In this document: positions 5,790-12,408 of the stretch, one piece after another | Layout: each line of letters opens with the position of its first letter | How positions within the stretch are numbered: position 1 is the first letter of the stretch | Assembly: GCA_014384545.1 (NCBI GenBank) | Contig: JACNFQ010000026.1 | Location: 1-12,408, forward strand | Reading direction: 5' to 3' | Origin: a bacterium | GTDB lineage: Bacteria > UBP7 > UBA6624 | DNA: 12,408 nt | Translations under genes and position numbers: made by a program | Notes under the pieces: model-generated | What the model saw: only the letters and a program-made list of their open reading frames with translations | What the model was told of the DNA's origin: nothing | Databases searched by the model: none

Positions 5790-8483
5790 TTATGGGGTTC
5801 TGTTCTTGAGGGCAGCTTGGGCAGCGGCAAGGCGGGCTACGGGCACACGAAATGGGCTACAAGAAATATAGTCCATACCCACTTCGTGGAAAAAGGAGAT
5901 AGAACGAGGGTCTCCTCCATGTTCTCCACAAATGCCCACCTTGAGGTCTGGTCGTTTTGCGCGCCCACGATCTACGCCCATCTTGACCAACTCGCCCACC
6001 CCAGTTGAATCTAATGAAGCAAAGGGATCGGCAGGGATAATCCCCGCTTCAAGATAAGGAAAAAGAAACCCCGCGGAATCATCCCTTGAAACGCCCAGTG
6101 TCGTTTGGGTCAAATCGTTCGTACCAAAGGAGAAAAACTCAGCGTGCTCCACAATCTCCCCCGCTGTCAATGCCGCACGGGGCAACTCAATCATCGTCCC
6201 CACCAAGTAAGGAACCTCCATGCCCTCCGAAGCAAACAGCTCGTTAGCGACCTCTCTTATCACTCTTTCTTGGTGGGACAACTCCGAAGCATGCCCCACC
6301 AAGGGCACCATGATCTCGGGCTTTACCTCAATGCCCTCTTTCTGTACCTCAATCGCCGCTGCGAGAATCGCTCTTGCCTGCATCCGTGTGATTCCTGGGT
6401 TCACGATGCCCAACCGACACCCCCTGTGTCCCAACATCGGGTTCTCTTCCCGGAGTGATTCAATCCGCTTGTTAACTTCAGCAACACGCAAACCCAAAGC
6501 GCGTGCTACTTGCTCCACCTCCTTCTTTGAATGAGGCAAAAACTCGTGAAGGGGGGGGTCAAGTAACCGAACCGTAACAGGGCGCCCCGACATCGTCCTA
6601 AAGATCGCTGCAAAATCGGCGCGTTGGAGCGGTTCCAACTTATCGAGTGCTTCTTCTCTTTCTACCTCGCACAGAGCCAATATCATCTCCCGAACCAACT
6701 GTATTCGATCCCCTCCAAAGAACATATGCTCGGTACGACATAGCCCAATCCCCTCTGCCCCAAAAGCGACCGCCTTTCGGGCTTGGTCGGGCTGGTCTGC
6801 ATTCGTCCTAACGCCCAGTCGCCTAACCTTGTCTGCCCAGCCCATTACCTTGGCGTAGTGTTGGTAAACCTTTGATCCTGTCGCCGGTAGATATCCATCC
6901 AGCAAGACACCTAGAACCTCTGACGAACGCGTGGGAATCTCACCATCTAGGACTTGCCCCACTGTCCCATCCAACGAGATAAAGTTCCCTTCTCGCAGAA
7001 CCCGCCCCCCAAAAGAGAGTGTTCGAGCCTCTACATCGATATCCGCAGTGGAACACCCCACCACACAGACCTTGCCCATTTGCCGCCCCACAAGAGCTGC
7101 GTGGCTCGTTAGCCCGCCCCGTGCTGTCAGGATTCCCCGGGCAGCGGCCATTCCCCGAATGTCGTCAGGGCTTGTTTCGGGGCGAACCAAGATAACGGGT
7201 TGCCCTCTTCTTGCCCATTCTTCGGCCTCCCTTGCCGAAAAGACGACCCTTCCTGTAGCTGCGCCTGGACCAGCTGGCAACCCCCTCGCCAACAACCTGC
7301 CCTCTGCAATAGCTTGCCTCTTTCCGCCCGCATCAAAGACGGGCTGTAAGAGGTGTTCTAACTGGTCGGGCTCTATCCTCAATAACGCTTCTTCGGCTGA
7401 TAATGCACCCTCTTCTTCCATCTCTACGGCGATGCGTACTGCTGCAAATCCAGAACGCTTCCCCTTCCGGGATTGGAGCATCCAGAGCTTTTTTCTTTGG
7501 ATGGTGAACTCCACATCCTGCATATCCCCATAATGTCTCTCCAACCGCCTGCAGACATCCATCAGTTCTTTGTGGGCTTCCGGAAACGCTTTTTCCATCT
7601 CCTTGATCGGAAGGGGTGTGCGTATTCCTGCTACGACATCTTCTCCTTGAGCATTTACCAAGAACTCGCCGTAAACTTCGTTTTTTCCTGTAGATGGATC
7701 TCTCGTAAAAGCGACCCCTGTTCCCGAATCCTCACCCAAGTTGCCAAAGACCATCGCTTGGACATTGACCGCCGTTCCCATTCTGTCAGAAATACCATTC
7801 AGGCGCCTGTAAACTTGGGCACGGTCGTTTTCCCAACTGCCAAAAACTGCCCTTATTGCCCCCCACAACTGCTCTTGGGGATCCATCGGTATCGGTTTCC
7901 CAGCGACCGAAGCAATCTCCAAGAAACGGAGTGCTAGTGCTTTCATCTGCCCCCCATCCAAATCCGTATCCTCCTTAGCGCCCACTTCTCTCTTATAGGC
8001 GTGAAGGTCTTCCTCAAAAGGATCCCTGCCTTGGACCGTTCTTAACCCCATGACTACATCCCCATACATCTGGACAAATCGACGGAAAGCATCCCAAGCA
8101 AATCGCTCGCTTCCTGACCGTTTTGCAAGCCCCTCAACGCCTTCCAGCGTAAGCCCTAGGTTCAGGATGGTATCCATCATTCCGGGCATAGAGATGGGTG
8201 CCCCGCTTCGAACAGACAAAAGGAGCGGGTTCTCCTTGTCACCAAAGTATGAACCCACCTCTTCCTCAATCGCCTTGATTTCATCTCTTACCTCGTCCTC
8301 AAGACTTTCGGGGAACGCCCCCGTCTTTAGGTAAGATAAAGAGACCGTTGTAGGAATGGTGAACCCCGGTGGGACGGGAAACGACATCCTCGCCATCTCA
8401 GCAAGCGTAGCCCCCTTCCCGCCCAAGAGGGAAACGGCGGATTCTCCCTCTAGGGAATCGCCGAATGAGTATACCATTTTCAT
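5790..8483 (-). CDS. ppdK: Pyruvate, phosphate dikinase
   Basis: It interconverts pyruvate + ATP + phosphate with phosphoenolpyruvate + AMP + pyrophosphate in the cytosol; in anaerobes it often works in glycolysis. The 897 residues are close to the usual 870-900. The ATP-grasp N-terminal domain shows LLGGKGATLAEM (about 19-30) and SVRSGAPISMPGMMDT (90-105). The swivelling phosphohistidine domain has RGGLTSHAALVG with catalytic His461 and, two residues before, the Thr (459) targeted by regulatory kinases in plants and some bacteria. The C-terminal PEP/pyruvate TIM-barrel ends in GICGEHGGDP with catalytic Cys852, then YISCSPFRVPVARLAAAQA. ATG 8483 is chosen: GGAG lies 10 nt upstream, it forms an ATGA overlap with the methyltransferase stop, and the family begins M-K-x-VYSFG. 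A GTG at 8510 would add nine residues. It is last in the housekeeping series. Confidence 0.97.
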   Translation of the reverse strand: MKMVYSFGDSLEGESAVSLLGGKGATLAEMARMSFPVPPGFTIPTTVSLSYLKTGAFPESLEDEVRDEIKAIEEEVGSYFGDKENPLLLSVRSGAPISMPGMMDTILNLGLTLEGVEGLAKRSGSERFAWDAFRRFVQMYGDVVMGLRTVQGRDPFEEDLHAYKREVGAKEDTDLDGGQMKALALRFLEIASVAGKPIPMDPQEQLWGAIRAVFGSWENDRAQVYRRLNGISDRMGTAVNVQAMVFGNLGEDSGTGVAFTRDPSTGKNEVYGEFLVNAQGEDVVAGIRTPLPIKEMEKAFPEAHKELMDVCRRLERHYGDMQDVEFTIQRKKLWMLQSRKGKRSGFAAVRIAVEMEEEGALSAEEALLRIEPDQLEHLLQPVFDAGGKRQAIAEGRLLARGLPAGPGAATGRVVFSAREAEEWARRGQPVILVRPETSPDDIRGMAAARGILTARGGLTSHAALVGRQMGKVCVVGCSTADIDVEARTLSFGGRVLREGNFISLDGTVGQVLDGEIPTRSSEVLGVLLDGYLPATGSKVYQHYAKVMGWADKVRRLGVRTNADQPDQARKAVAFGAEGIGLCRTEHMFFGGDRIQLVREMILALCEVEREEALDKLEPLQRADFAAIFRTMSGRPVTVRLLDPPLHEFLPHSKKEVEQVARALGLRVAEVNKRIESLREENPMLGHRGCRLGIVNPGITRMQARAILAAAIEVQKEGIEVKPEIMVPLVGHASELSHQERVIREVANELFASEGMEVPYLVGTMIELPRAALTAGEIVEHAEFFSFGTNDLTQTTLGVSRDDSAGFLFPYLEAGIIPADPFASLDSTGVGELVKMGVDRGRAKRPDLKVGICGEHGGDPRSISFFHEVGMDYISCSPFRVPVARLAAAQAALKNRTP

Positions 8484-9070
8484 TCTTTTCTTACTCCTTT
8501 CCAGCCCCACCGTCTCGGTCTCTTATCTAGGGTAATCCATTCTATTCTCTTTGCCCCGCCCAAATCCAAGATACCAGCTCCTGAATGCCCCACAACAACG
8601 ACACCGCCCACCGCAAGAAGTCTCTCTATTTCCTCCAACACCCTTTGGACCGAATCAACATGGTGCAAGAGCCTAATCGCTAGGACCAGTGCCGCCGAAC
8701 CAGAGCGCAACCCTGTTCTCTCTGCAGGGGCTACAACGCCTTTCACGGGGTAGCCCCTACATCGCTCTCTAAGCGCCTCCTTTGCTCCCGCACGGCAATC
8801 TACTCCCACAACACGCCTACCAGAGGCTCTTGCTGCCTCTAGGGCGAACAGACCCGAACCCGAACCCAAACAGACGACCGTTCCTTCCACACTCAAGGGG
8901 AAATCAACCCACTCTCCTATCTCCTCCCCCGTCCATGGAGAAGAGCGCCTAACCACTAGGGCGTTTGAGGGGTTGTGGGCGGGACGATCGCATGGAGTGG
9001 TCCGCCCCAAGCCCGAATCAAATCCCCCAGCAACAGGTGAAAAGTAATCCAAAGACCTTCGTCGCCCCAT
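8480..9070 (-). CDS. Class I SAM-dependent methyltransferase
   Basis: A 196-residue protein with the Rossmann methyltransferase pattern. An N-terminal YFSPVAGGFD (9-18) resembles the F-D-x-x-A-x-x-Y-D entry motif of UbiE-like enzymes. Motif I is VVCLGSGSG (65-73), the acidic residue after strand 2 is VVGVDC (Asp91), and PAERTGLRSGSAALVL with LLHHVD (about 115-139) corresponds to the following motifs. The substrate cannot be told. ATG 9070 is supported by GAGGAGG (9081-9087) 10 nt upstream and by the N-terminal motif, although this makes the gene overlap the end of the protease gene by 115 bp. The alternative is a GTG touching the protease stop (TAGTG, near 8956), which would lose that motif and has no ribosome site. 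The gene ends in an ATGA overlap with ppdK. Confidence 0.85.
   Translation of the reverse strand: MGRRRSLDYFSPVAGGFDSGLGRTTPCDRPAHNPSNALVVRRSSPWTGEEIGEWVDFPLSVEGTVVCLGSGSGLFALEAARASGRRVVGVDCRAGAKEALRERCRGYPVKGVVAPAERTGLRSGSAALVLAIRLLHHVDSVQRVLEEIERLLAVGGVVVVGHSGAGILDLGGAKRIEWITLDKRPRRWGWKGVRKE
8494..8500 (-). promoter_or_regulatory. Ribosome binding site deciding the ppdK start
   Basis: AAAGGAG lies inside the end of the methyltransferase gene and is 10 nt before ATG 8483. It would fall downstream of a GTG start at 8510, so it argues for the shorter protein. Confidence 0.75.
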
Positions 9071-10650
9071 GGTCCCTTAGCCTCCTCAAAAGCAGCCCAA
9101 ACCCATTCATCGCTAGGCACAGGTCCTTCCGAGCCAAAAAAAGACCACAGGATACGCTCTCCACTTCCCATTGACCTATTCTCTAACTTGCGATGGACGA
9201 TATCAGCCCACGCCACAATGTGTGGGAGCGAACACTCTGTAATCTCAACGAAATCCTCTTGAATCGCTACAACCCTCGATTCTTCATCTGAGGGCCATGC
9301 CGAGAGGACCGGGGCATCCCCCAACAACGCTGTCGCTAGGGGCCACCTCCCTTCGTCACTCAAGCGCCCCCTGTGGGGATCCAGACATCGCCTTAGCGCC
9401 CCCACAAAGAGACCCTCTTCTCCAAAGACTTGCAACATCCTTTCAATCGATGACAACGACCCCCAAATCGTCGCTTTATGCGCTTCTTCCCACTCCCACG
9501 ACCCCTTCTCTATCCCCTCTCTGTTGGGACACCCACTTTCTACAGTGATATGATTCTCTATCTTCTTGTATAGAGCTTTTCCTACGCCGTCAACCAGAAG
9601 AACGTCTTCTTTCCAAAGAAAATCTCCGTTTTTCTCGCGATAATCAACGATTGCCCGAGCCAAATCCCTTGAAACTCCTTCCAATAATGCCAGAACGGCT
9701 GCGCTAGATGTGTTTAGATTGACACATAACCATGGGAGCGGAACCGTTCCCGTCACTGGAGACCGGTTCATCTGAGGCAAGGGGGGTAGCTTCTCAACTC
9801 CAGCGAGCAATCTCTCAGCCCGTCGGAGGCTCTCTCCGCCGTCCACACCCCGTCCGGCTTGGGCGTAAACGATCGCCTCGGAAGGGAACCCTCGTTCCAT
9901 AAGATCATTCGCCATCTTTAGAGCCACTTGGGGGTCGTTCAAAACCTGTGTTCGTTTGAGCCCGTTGATACGACCGATACGGTCTTCAGTAGGGGGGTGG
10001 CTCATAAAAGCAATCTCAAAATCACTAGGGCGCCGCCCCCCTTCAAACTCTACCAATCTCTCAAAGAAAATCGTCGTGTAATGAGGGTTGAAACCACTCT
10101 CCCAAGCAAAGAGAGCACCCATTCTGTCGGCCACATTCTCATGTTCTCTCCCAAAGGAGAGATTCCGCAACCCCGCTAATGCTGAAGCCAGATCCACAGC
10201 TGTAGAAGAGTCGGTCAGGATTGCAACGAGAACGATGAACAAGTTCTCCGCCATTGCATCTCCAATCGCTTCCTTGATATGTCCGTCGGCTGTATGGGCT
10301 GCTTCGTGCCCCAAGATCGCTGCCACCTCATCCGTTGTTTCGGCCCATCGCAACAATCCAGTAGAGACAAAAGTATACCCTGCACCCGCATTCATCGCGT
10401 TGGGTAGATCCAAATCCCAAATGTCCCACCGGTAGGTCAGGTTCCTCTTCTTCATAGCCGATACAGCAATCCGCTCACCCATTCCCCGAACGAGCCCCGT
10501 CAATGAGGGATCATCATCCAAGTAACCCAACTCCCACAGCGCTGTATGGGTATTCTGAGCAAAATCTTCTTCAGCAGATTCCTTGTACCCTCCTATGCCC
10601 CCAGAACACGCAGAAATCGCCAATAGAAAGAATAAGAGCTTACGTATCAC
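8956..10650 (-). CDS. M48-family metalloprotease lipoprotein with a ComEA-type HhH domain
   Basis: A 564-residue protein. GTG 10650 is chosen because GGAGG lies 6 nt upstream and the product starts with a lipoprotein signal (MIRKLLFFLLAISACSGG; lipobox ISAC, lipidated Cys15). Residues about 40-230 form an M48 peptidase: zinc motif HEAAH (His115, Glu116, His119), third ligand Glu171 in ENVADRMG, and the conserved SHPPTEDRI. BepA and Loi-type relatives act on outer-membrane proteins in the periplasm. Residues about 311-369 match a ComEA helix-hairpin-helix repeat (NLNTSSAAVLALLEGVS, then AIVDYREKNGDF and VDGVGKALYKKI), a domain normally binding DNA. The last 195 residues are unrecognised. It overlaps the J-like gene by 11 bp and the methyltransferase by 115 bp. 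A role in envelope protein quality control is inferred. Confidence 0.88.
   Translation of the reverse strand: MIRKLLFFLLAISACSGGIGGYKESAEEDFAQNTHTALWELGYLDDDPSLTGLVRGMGERIAVSAMKKRNLTYRWDIWDLDLPNAMNAGAGYTFVSTGLLRWAETTDEVAAILGHEAAHTADGHIKEAIGDAMAENLFIVLVAILTDSSTAVDLASALAGLRNLSFGREHENVADRMGALFAWESGFNPHYTTIFFERLVEFEGGRRPSDFEIAFMSHPPTEDRIGRINGLKRTQVLNDPQVALKMANDLMERGFPSEAIVYAQAGRGVDGGESLRRAERLLAGVEKLPPLPQMNRSPVTGTVPLPWLCVNLNTSSAAVLALLEGVSRDLARAIVDYREKNGDFLWKEDVLLVDGVGKALYKKIENHITVESGCPNREGIEKGSWEWEEAHKATIWGSLSSIERMLQVFGEEGLFVGALRRCLDPHRGRLSDEGRWPLATALLGDAPVLSAWPSDEESRVVAIQEDFVEITECSLPHIVAWADIVHRKLENRSMGSGERILWSFFGSEGPVPSDEWVWAAFEEAKGPWGDEGLWITFHLLLGDLIRAWGGPLHAIVPPTTPQTP
9081..9087 (-). promoter_or_regulatory. 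Ribosome binding site of the methyltransferase gene, inside the protease gene
   Basis: GAGGAGG is 10 nt before ATG 9070, the same spacing as for ppdK and subunit A. It supports the long overlap between the protease and methyltransferase genes. Confidence 0.7.
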
Positions 10651-11419
10651 TATCCACCTCCGGAGGAATCCCTCCCTTCTCTCCACAATTTGGACACAAA
10701 AACCACTCGCCCCCACTTGTAAGCGTCCCTTTTTGACAATGGGGACAAGCTACTTCCAAAACACTCTTTCCCAAGTCCCGAAGGACTTTGCCCACTTTTA
10801 GTGAGGGTTGTGGCAGGGCGTCCCATTTCTCTAGTTCTCGCTCGGCAACGATCGCTTCAGGAGTAAGGGGGGCAACTTCAATCACTTTTCTCAAGAAATG
10901 GACAGCTCTTTCCCGATTCTCCATCTCAACACCGAAGAGCTTTCCCGCTTTCAAGAGTGAACGAGGTATCCAATCGGGCTCTAAATCTCGAAAAGTGACA
11001 ATCCCCTCAACCAAGACCTTCAATCCCGCCAAGATAAGACCTCTATCTACAAGTTCGTCTGTGCGCACTAAGACCTCTGCCAGATTGATAGGGGGTTCCC
11101 CAAATGCCCCCATATCAAATGTGGAGGGGTGAAACTCTCCCCTAGACAAGGGAGCCAATACTTCTTTAAATGCCGCCGATAAAGCCCCCGTTCCCGTACC
11201 ACTTGCCCTATTTAGGACTTGGTCCAACATCTCTCGCTCCAACCTCTCTCTTTTCTTTGGGTCTGACAAGACAGCGTACGCTTTCTCAGCCTCTATCCAT
11301 TGGAGGTTGCCTGGCCCCATACCCTTACACATCAACTCCTCTTTTTGGGCAAGGAGGGCAGCTTCAATGAGCGCTTGTCCCGCCTCAGGTGTAATCTTGA
11401 GAGTTTTGAATGGATCCAA
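10640..11419 (-). CDS. J-like protein lacking HPD, with C-terminal zinc ribbon
   Basis: A 259-residue protein starting at TTG (frame otherwise M-DPFKTLKIT), 9 nt after the ThiE-like stop. Residues about 1-65 resemble a J domain: DPFKTLKIT matches the entry strand/helix and EAEKAYAVLSDPKKRERLE matches the end of helix III. The HPD motif that stimulates Hsp70 ATPase is absent; the segment holds CKGMGPGNLQ. The middle (about 105-220) is mostly helical, possibly TPR-like. The end has a zinc ribbon with CPHC (Cys225, Cys228) and CPNC (Cys242, Cys245). It is probably cytosolic, as no signal peptide is seen. It overlaps the protease gene by 11 bp, suggesting co-expression. An Hsp70 co-chaperone role is doubtful without HPD; it may be a degenerate J protein serving as an adaptor. 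Confidence 0.78.
   Translation of the reverse strand: MDPFKTLKITPEAGQALIEAALLAQKEELMCKGMGPGNLQWIEAEKAYAVLSDPKKRERLEREMLDQVLNRASGTGTGALSAAFKEVLAPLSRGEFHPSTFDMGAFGEPPINLAEVLVRTDELVDRGLILAGLKVLVEGIVTFRDLEPDWIPRSLLKAGKLFGVEMENRERAVHFLRKVIEVAPLTPEAIVAERELEKWDALPQPSLKVGKVLRDLGKSVLEVACPHCQKGTLTSGGEWFLCPNCGEKGGIPPEVDSDT
10657..10661 (-). promoter_or_regulatory. Ribosome binding site deciding the GTG start of the M48 protease
   Basis: GGAGG is 6 nt before GTG 10650 and is part of a 10-bp palindrome CCTCCGGAGG (10657-10666). The alternative start at 10716 has an odd, non-signal N-terminus. Confidence 0.75.
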
Positions 11420-11428
11420 GGGAGTATC

Positions 11429-12064
11429 CTATGATGATACGGTGGGGGCATTTGTGAGATTCTCAGCAAGGAGATTCTGCCAGCGCATCGCTTCAAAGGG
11501 GGGATTTTTGGCGCGAAGAATCGCCCCCGACAACGCAAAGCGACGAAACCCCCATAACAGATAGGTCTCTACTCCCTCGCCAAGGAGAACCCCTCCCACG
11601 CCAAAACAAGGCGTGTTAGAAAGATTTGCAATCTCCCTCGCTACTGCCTCTTCCATAAGAGGCGCATCTCTCTTTAGTGGGCTGGGCGATAATGCCCCTG
11701 CTCCTACCCAATCCGCCCCCTCTCTCTCTGCAACCTCAAGCGACTTTACCGACCGAACGGTTCTCCCTATACGCGCATCCTCTCCCAGCTCCTTTCTGGC
11801 ACTTGCCACAGCGATATCTCCCTCCCCAACCCAAACGCCATCCACTTCCTTTGCCACAGTCAGTCGGTTGTTTACGATCAAGGGTGCCTCGTTTCTTAGT
11901 CTCTCTAAGGCTCTATATACCGTCTCGTTTGGTTCTCCCTCTTCGGGGCGGTATTCAAGGATATCTACCCCTGCGGAAACGATCTCTTGTGCCAAGACCT
12001 TGTCTGGCTCTATTCGCCCCGGCCAAATGAGAAGAAGTCTCTCTCTCTGAAACGCCCTATCCAT
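11429..12064 (-). CDS. thiE: ThiE/TenI-family TIM-barrel protein with altered active-site residues
   Basis: A 211-residue protein of normal length for thiamine-phosphate synthase, which joins the HMP pyrophosphate and thiazole phosphate moieties. Recognisable family blocks are LIVNNRLTVAKEVDGVWVGE (62-81), GADWVGAGALSPSPLKRDAP (116-135), phosphate-binding FGVGGV (144-149) and FALSGAIL (166-173). Departures from ThiE consensus are visible. The usual basic residue after the L-x-x-R strand is absent (EYRPEEGE), and the G-V-H-L-G motif reads GVWVG, with Trp78 in place of His. It may therefore be a TenI-like paralogue or a diverged enzyme; the symbol gives the family only. ATG 12064 overlaps the tsaD stop by 8 bp and has no clear ribosome site, so translation is likely coupled. 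No other thiamine gene is in the window. Confidence 0.75.
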   Translation of the reverse strand: MDRAFQRERLLLIWPGRIEPDKVLAQEIVSAGVDILEYRPEEGEPNETVYRALERLRNEAPLIVNNRLTVAKEVDGVWVGEGDIAVASARKELGEDARIGRTVRSVKSLEVAEREGADWVGAGALSPSPLKRDAPLMEEAVAREIANLSNTPCFGVGGVLLGEGVETYLLWGFRRFALSGAILRAKNPPFEAMRWQNLLAENLTNAPTVSS

Positions 12065-12408
12065 AGGTAGGTAGGGGCCACCGAGGCTGAACGCCGTGCA
12101 CTTCTCTCTTACTTACCTCCCCCCGCCACATTCGCCAAACGACTTGGGCAACCATCGCCCCATTATCTGTAGCTAGGGATATCGGTGCCCAGAAAAGAGG
12201 AATCCCCCGCTCCCTAGCAAAAATCCTCACTTTGGTCCGAAGTTTCCTGTTGGCAGCGACACCCCCCACCAACCCCAATCCTTCCCAATTACCCTCTTCC
12301 CAAACTCCCTTGAGTTGGTCCAAGAGATGGGCTACCACCACTTCCTGAAACTCAAAGGCGAGTTCCTCCTTCTTTATCCCCCCCTCAATACGGCGACGAG
12401 CTGCTGTC
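12057..12408 (-). CDS. tsaD: tRNA N6-threonylcarbamoyladenosine synthase subunit TsaD, C-terminal end (partial)
   Basis: The frame enters from the right edge and gives the last 117 residues. TsaD transfers the threonylcarbamoyl group to A37 of ANN-decoding tRNAs, with TsaB and TsaE, in the cytosol. Diagnostic features are the helix leading to FEFQEVVVAHLLDQL, the nucleotide-binding LVGGVAANRKLR, and the metal/nucleotide region LATDNGAMVA, which corresponds to the usual C-T-D-N-A-A-M-I-A with Cys replaced by Ala. The end WPLPTYG is followed by TAG. The N-terminal zinc-binding HxxxH motif is outside the window. It is the most upstream gene visible in the packed series, so the promoter lies beyond the window. 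Confidence 0.93.
   Translation of the reverse strand, partial: TAARRRIEGGIKKEELAFEFQEVVVAHLLDQLKGVWEEGNWEGLGLVGGVAANRKLRTKVRIFARERGIPLFWAPISLATDNGAMVAQVVWRMWRGEVSKREVHGVQPRWPLPTYG

Noticed and set aside
6931-7533. 200-codon plus-strand open frame
   Set aside because: It lies antisense inside ppdK, is rich in Ser/Pro/Arg as expected for a shadow of a purine-rich coding strand, and has no family motifs.

Overview
The window comes from a bacterium, most likely diderm: it encodes a usher-like outer-membrane beta-barrel, a lipoprotein signal and secreted fibre-subunit-like proteins. Composition is moderately GC-rich, with a purine-rich coding strand and frequent short G runs. Starts are mixed ATG/GTG/TTG, and several genes carry GGAG-type ribosome sites about 10 nt upstream. 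Nothing here fixes the lineage; divergence of several proteins from textbook relatives fits a poorly sampled or uncultivated phylum (inference). Except for a partial reading frame at the left edge, every gene is on the minus strand, so transcription runs from right to left.

Right half (12408 down to 5790): a tightly packed, probably co-transcribed series of housekeeping-type genes. In order these are the C-terminal end of tsaD (tRNA t6A synthesis), a ThiE/TenI-family protein with altered key residues, a J-like protein without HPD but with a C-terminal zinc ribbon, an M48 metalloprotease lipoprotein carrying a ComEA-type helix-hairpin-helix domain, a small SAM methyltransferase, and pyruvate phosphate dikinase. 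Junctions are 8-nt overlap, 9-nt gap, 11-nt overlap, a 115-nt overlap, and an ATGA overlap.

Left-centre (5789 down to 623): a 269-bp intergenic region, then a four-gene surface-fibre cassette. It holds two paralogous secreted subunits, a two-domain Ig-like periplasmic protein resembling a pilus chaperone, and a 949-residue secreted barrel with C-terminal carboxypeptidase-regulatory-like domains that I read as a usher-like assembly or anchor protein. The last three genes are joined by ATGA and GTGA overlaps. The intergenic region carries a putative promoter whose -35/spacer zone is replaced by a 14-base C tract, with a palindrome over the predicted transcription start. This resembles known phase-variable fimbrial promoters. 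A perfect hairpin lies between the two subunit genes and another buries the GTG start of the usher-like gene, suggesting graded expression: much subunit, little usher.

Left edge (1-622): the C-terminal end of an unrecognised plus-strand gene, then 346 bp without a convincing gene. That stretch is filled with short repeats and hairpins. One 44-bp element recurs, with one mismatch, just downstream of the dikinase gene, so both copies sit in the 3' flank of an operon.

The most noteworthy system is the non-canonical chaperone/usher-like cassette with its apparent slippage-controlled promoter and layered translational hairpins.
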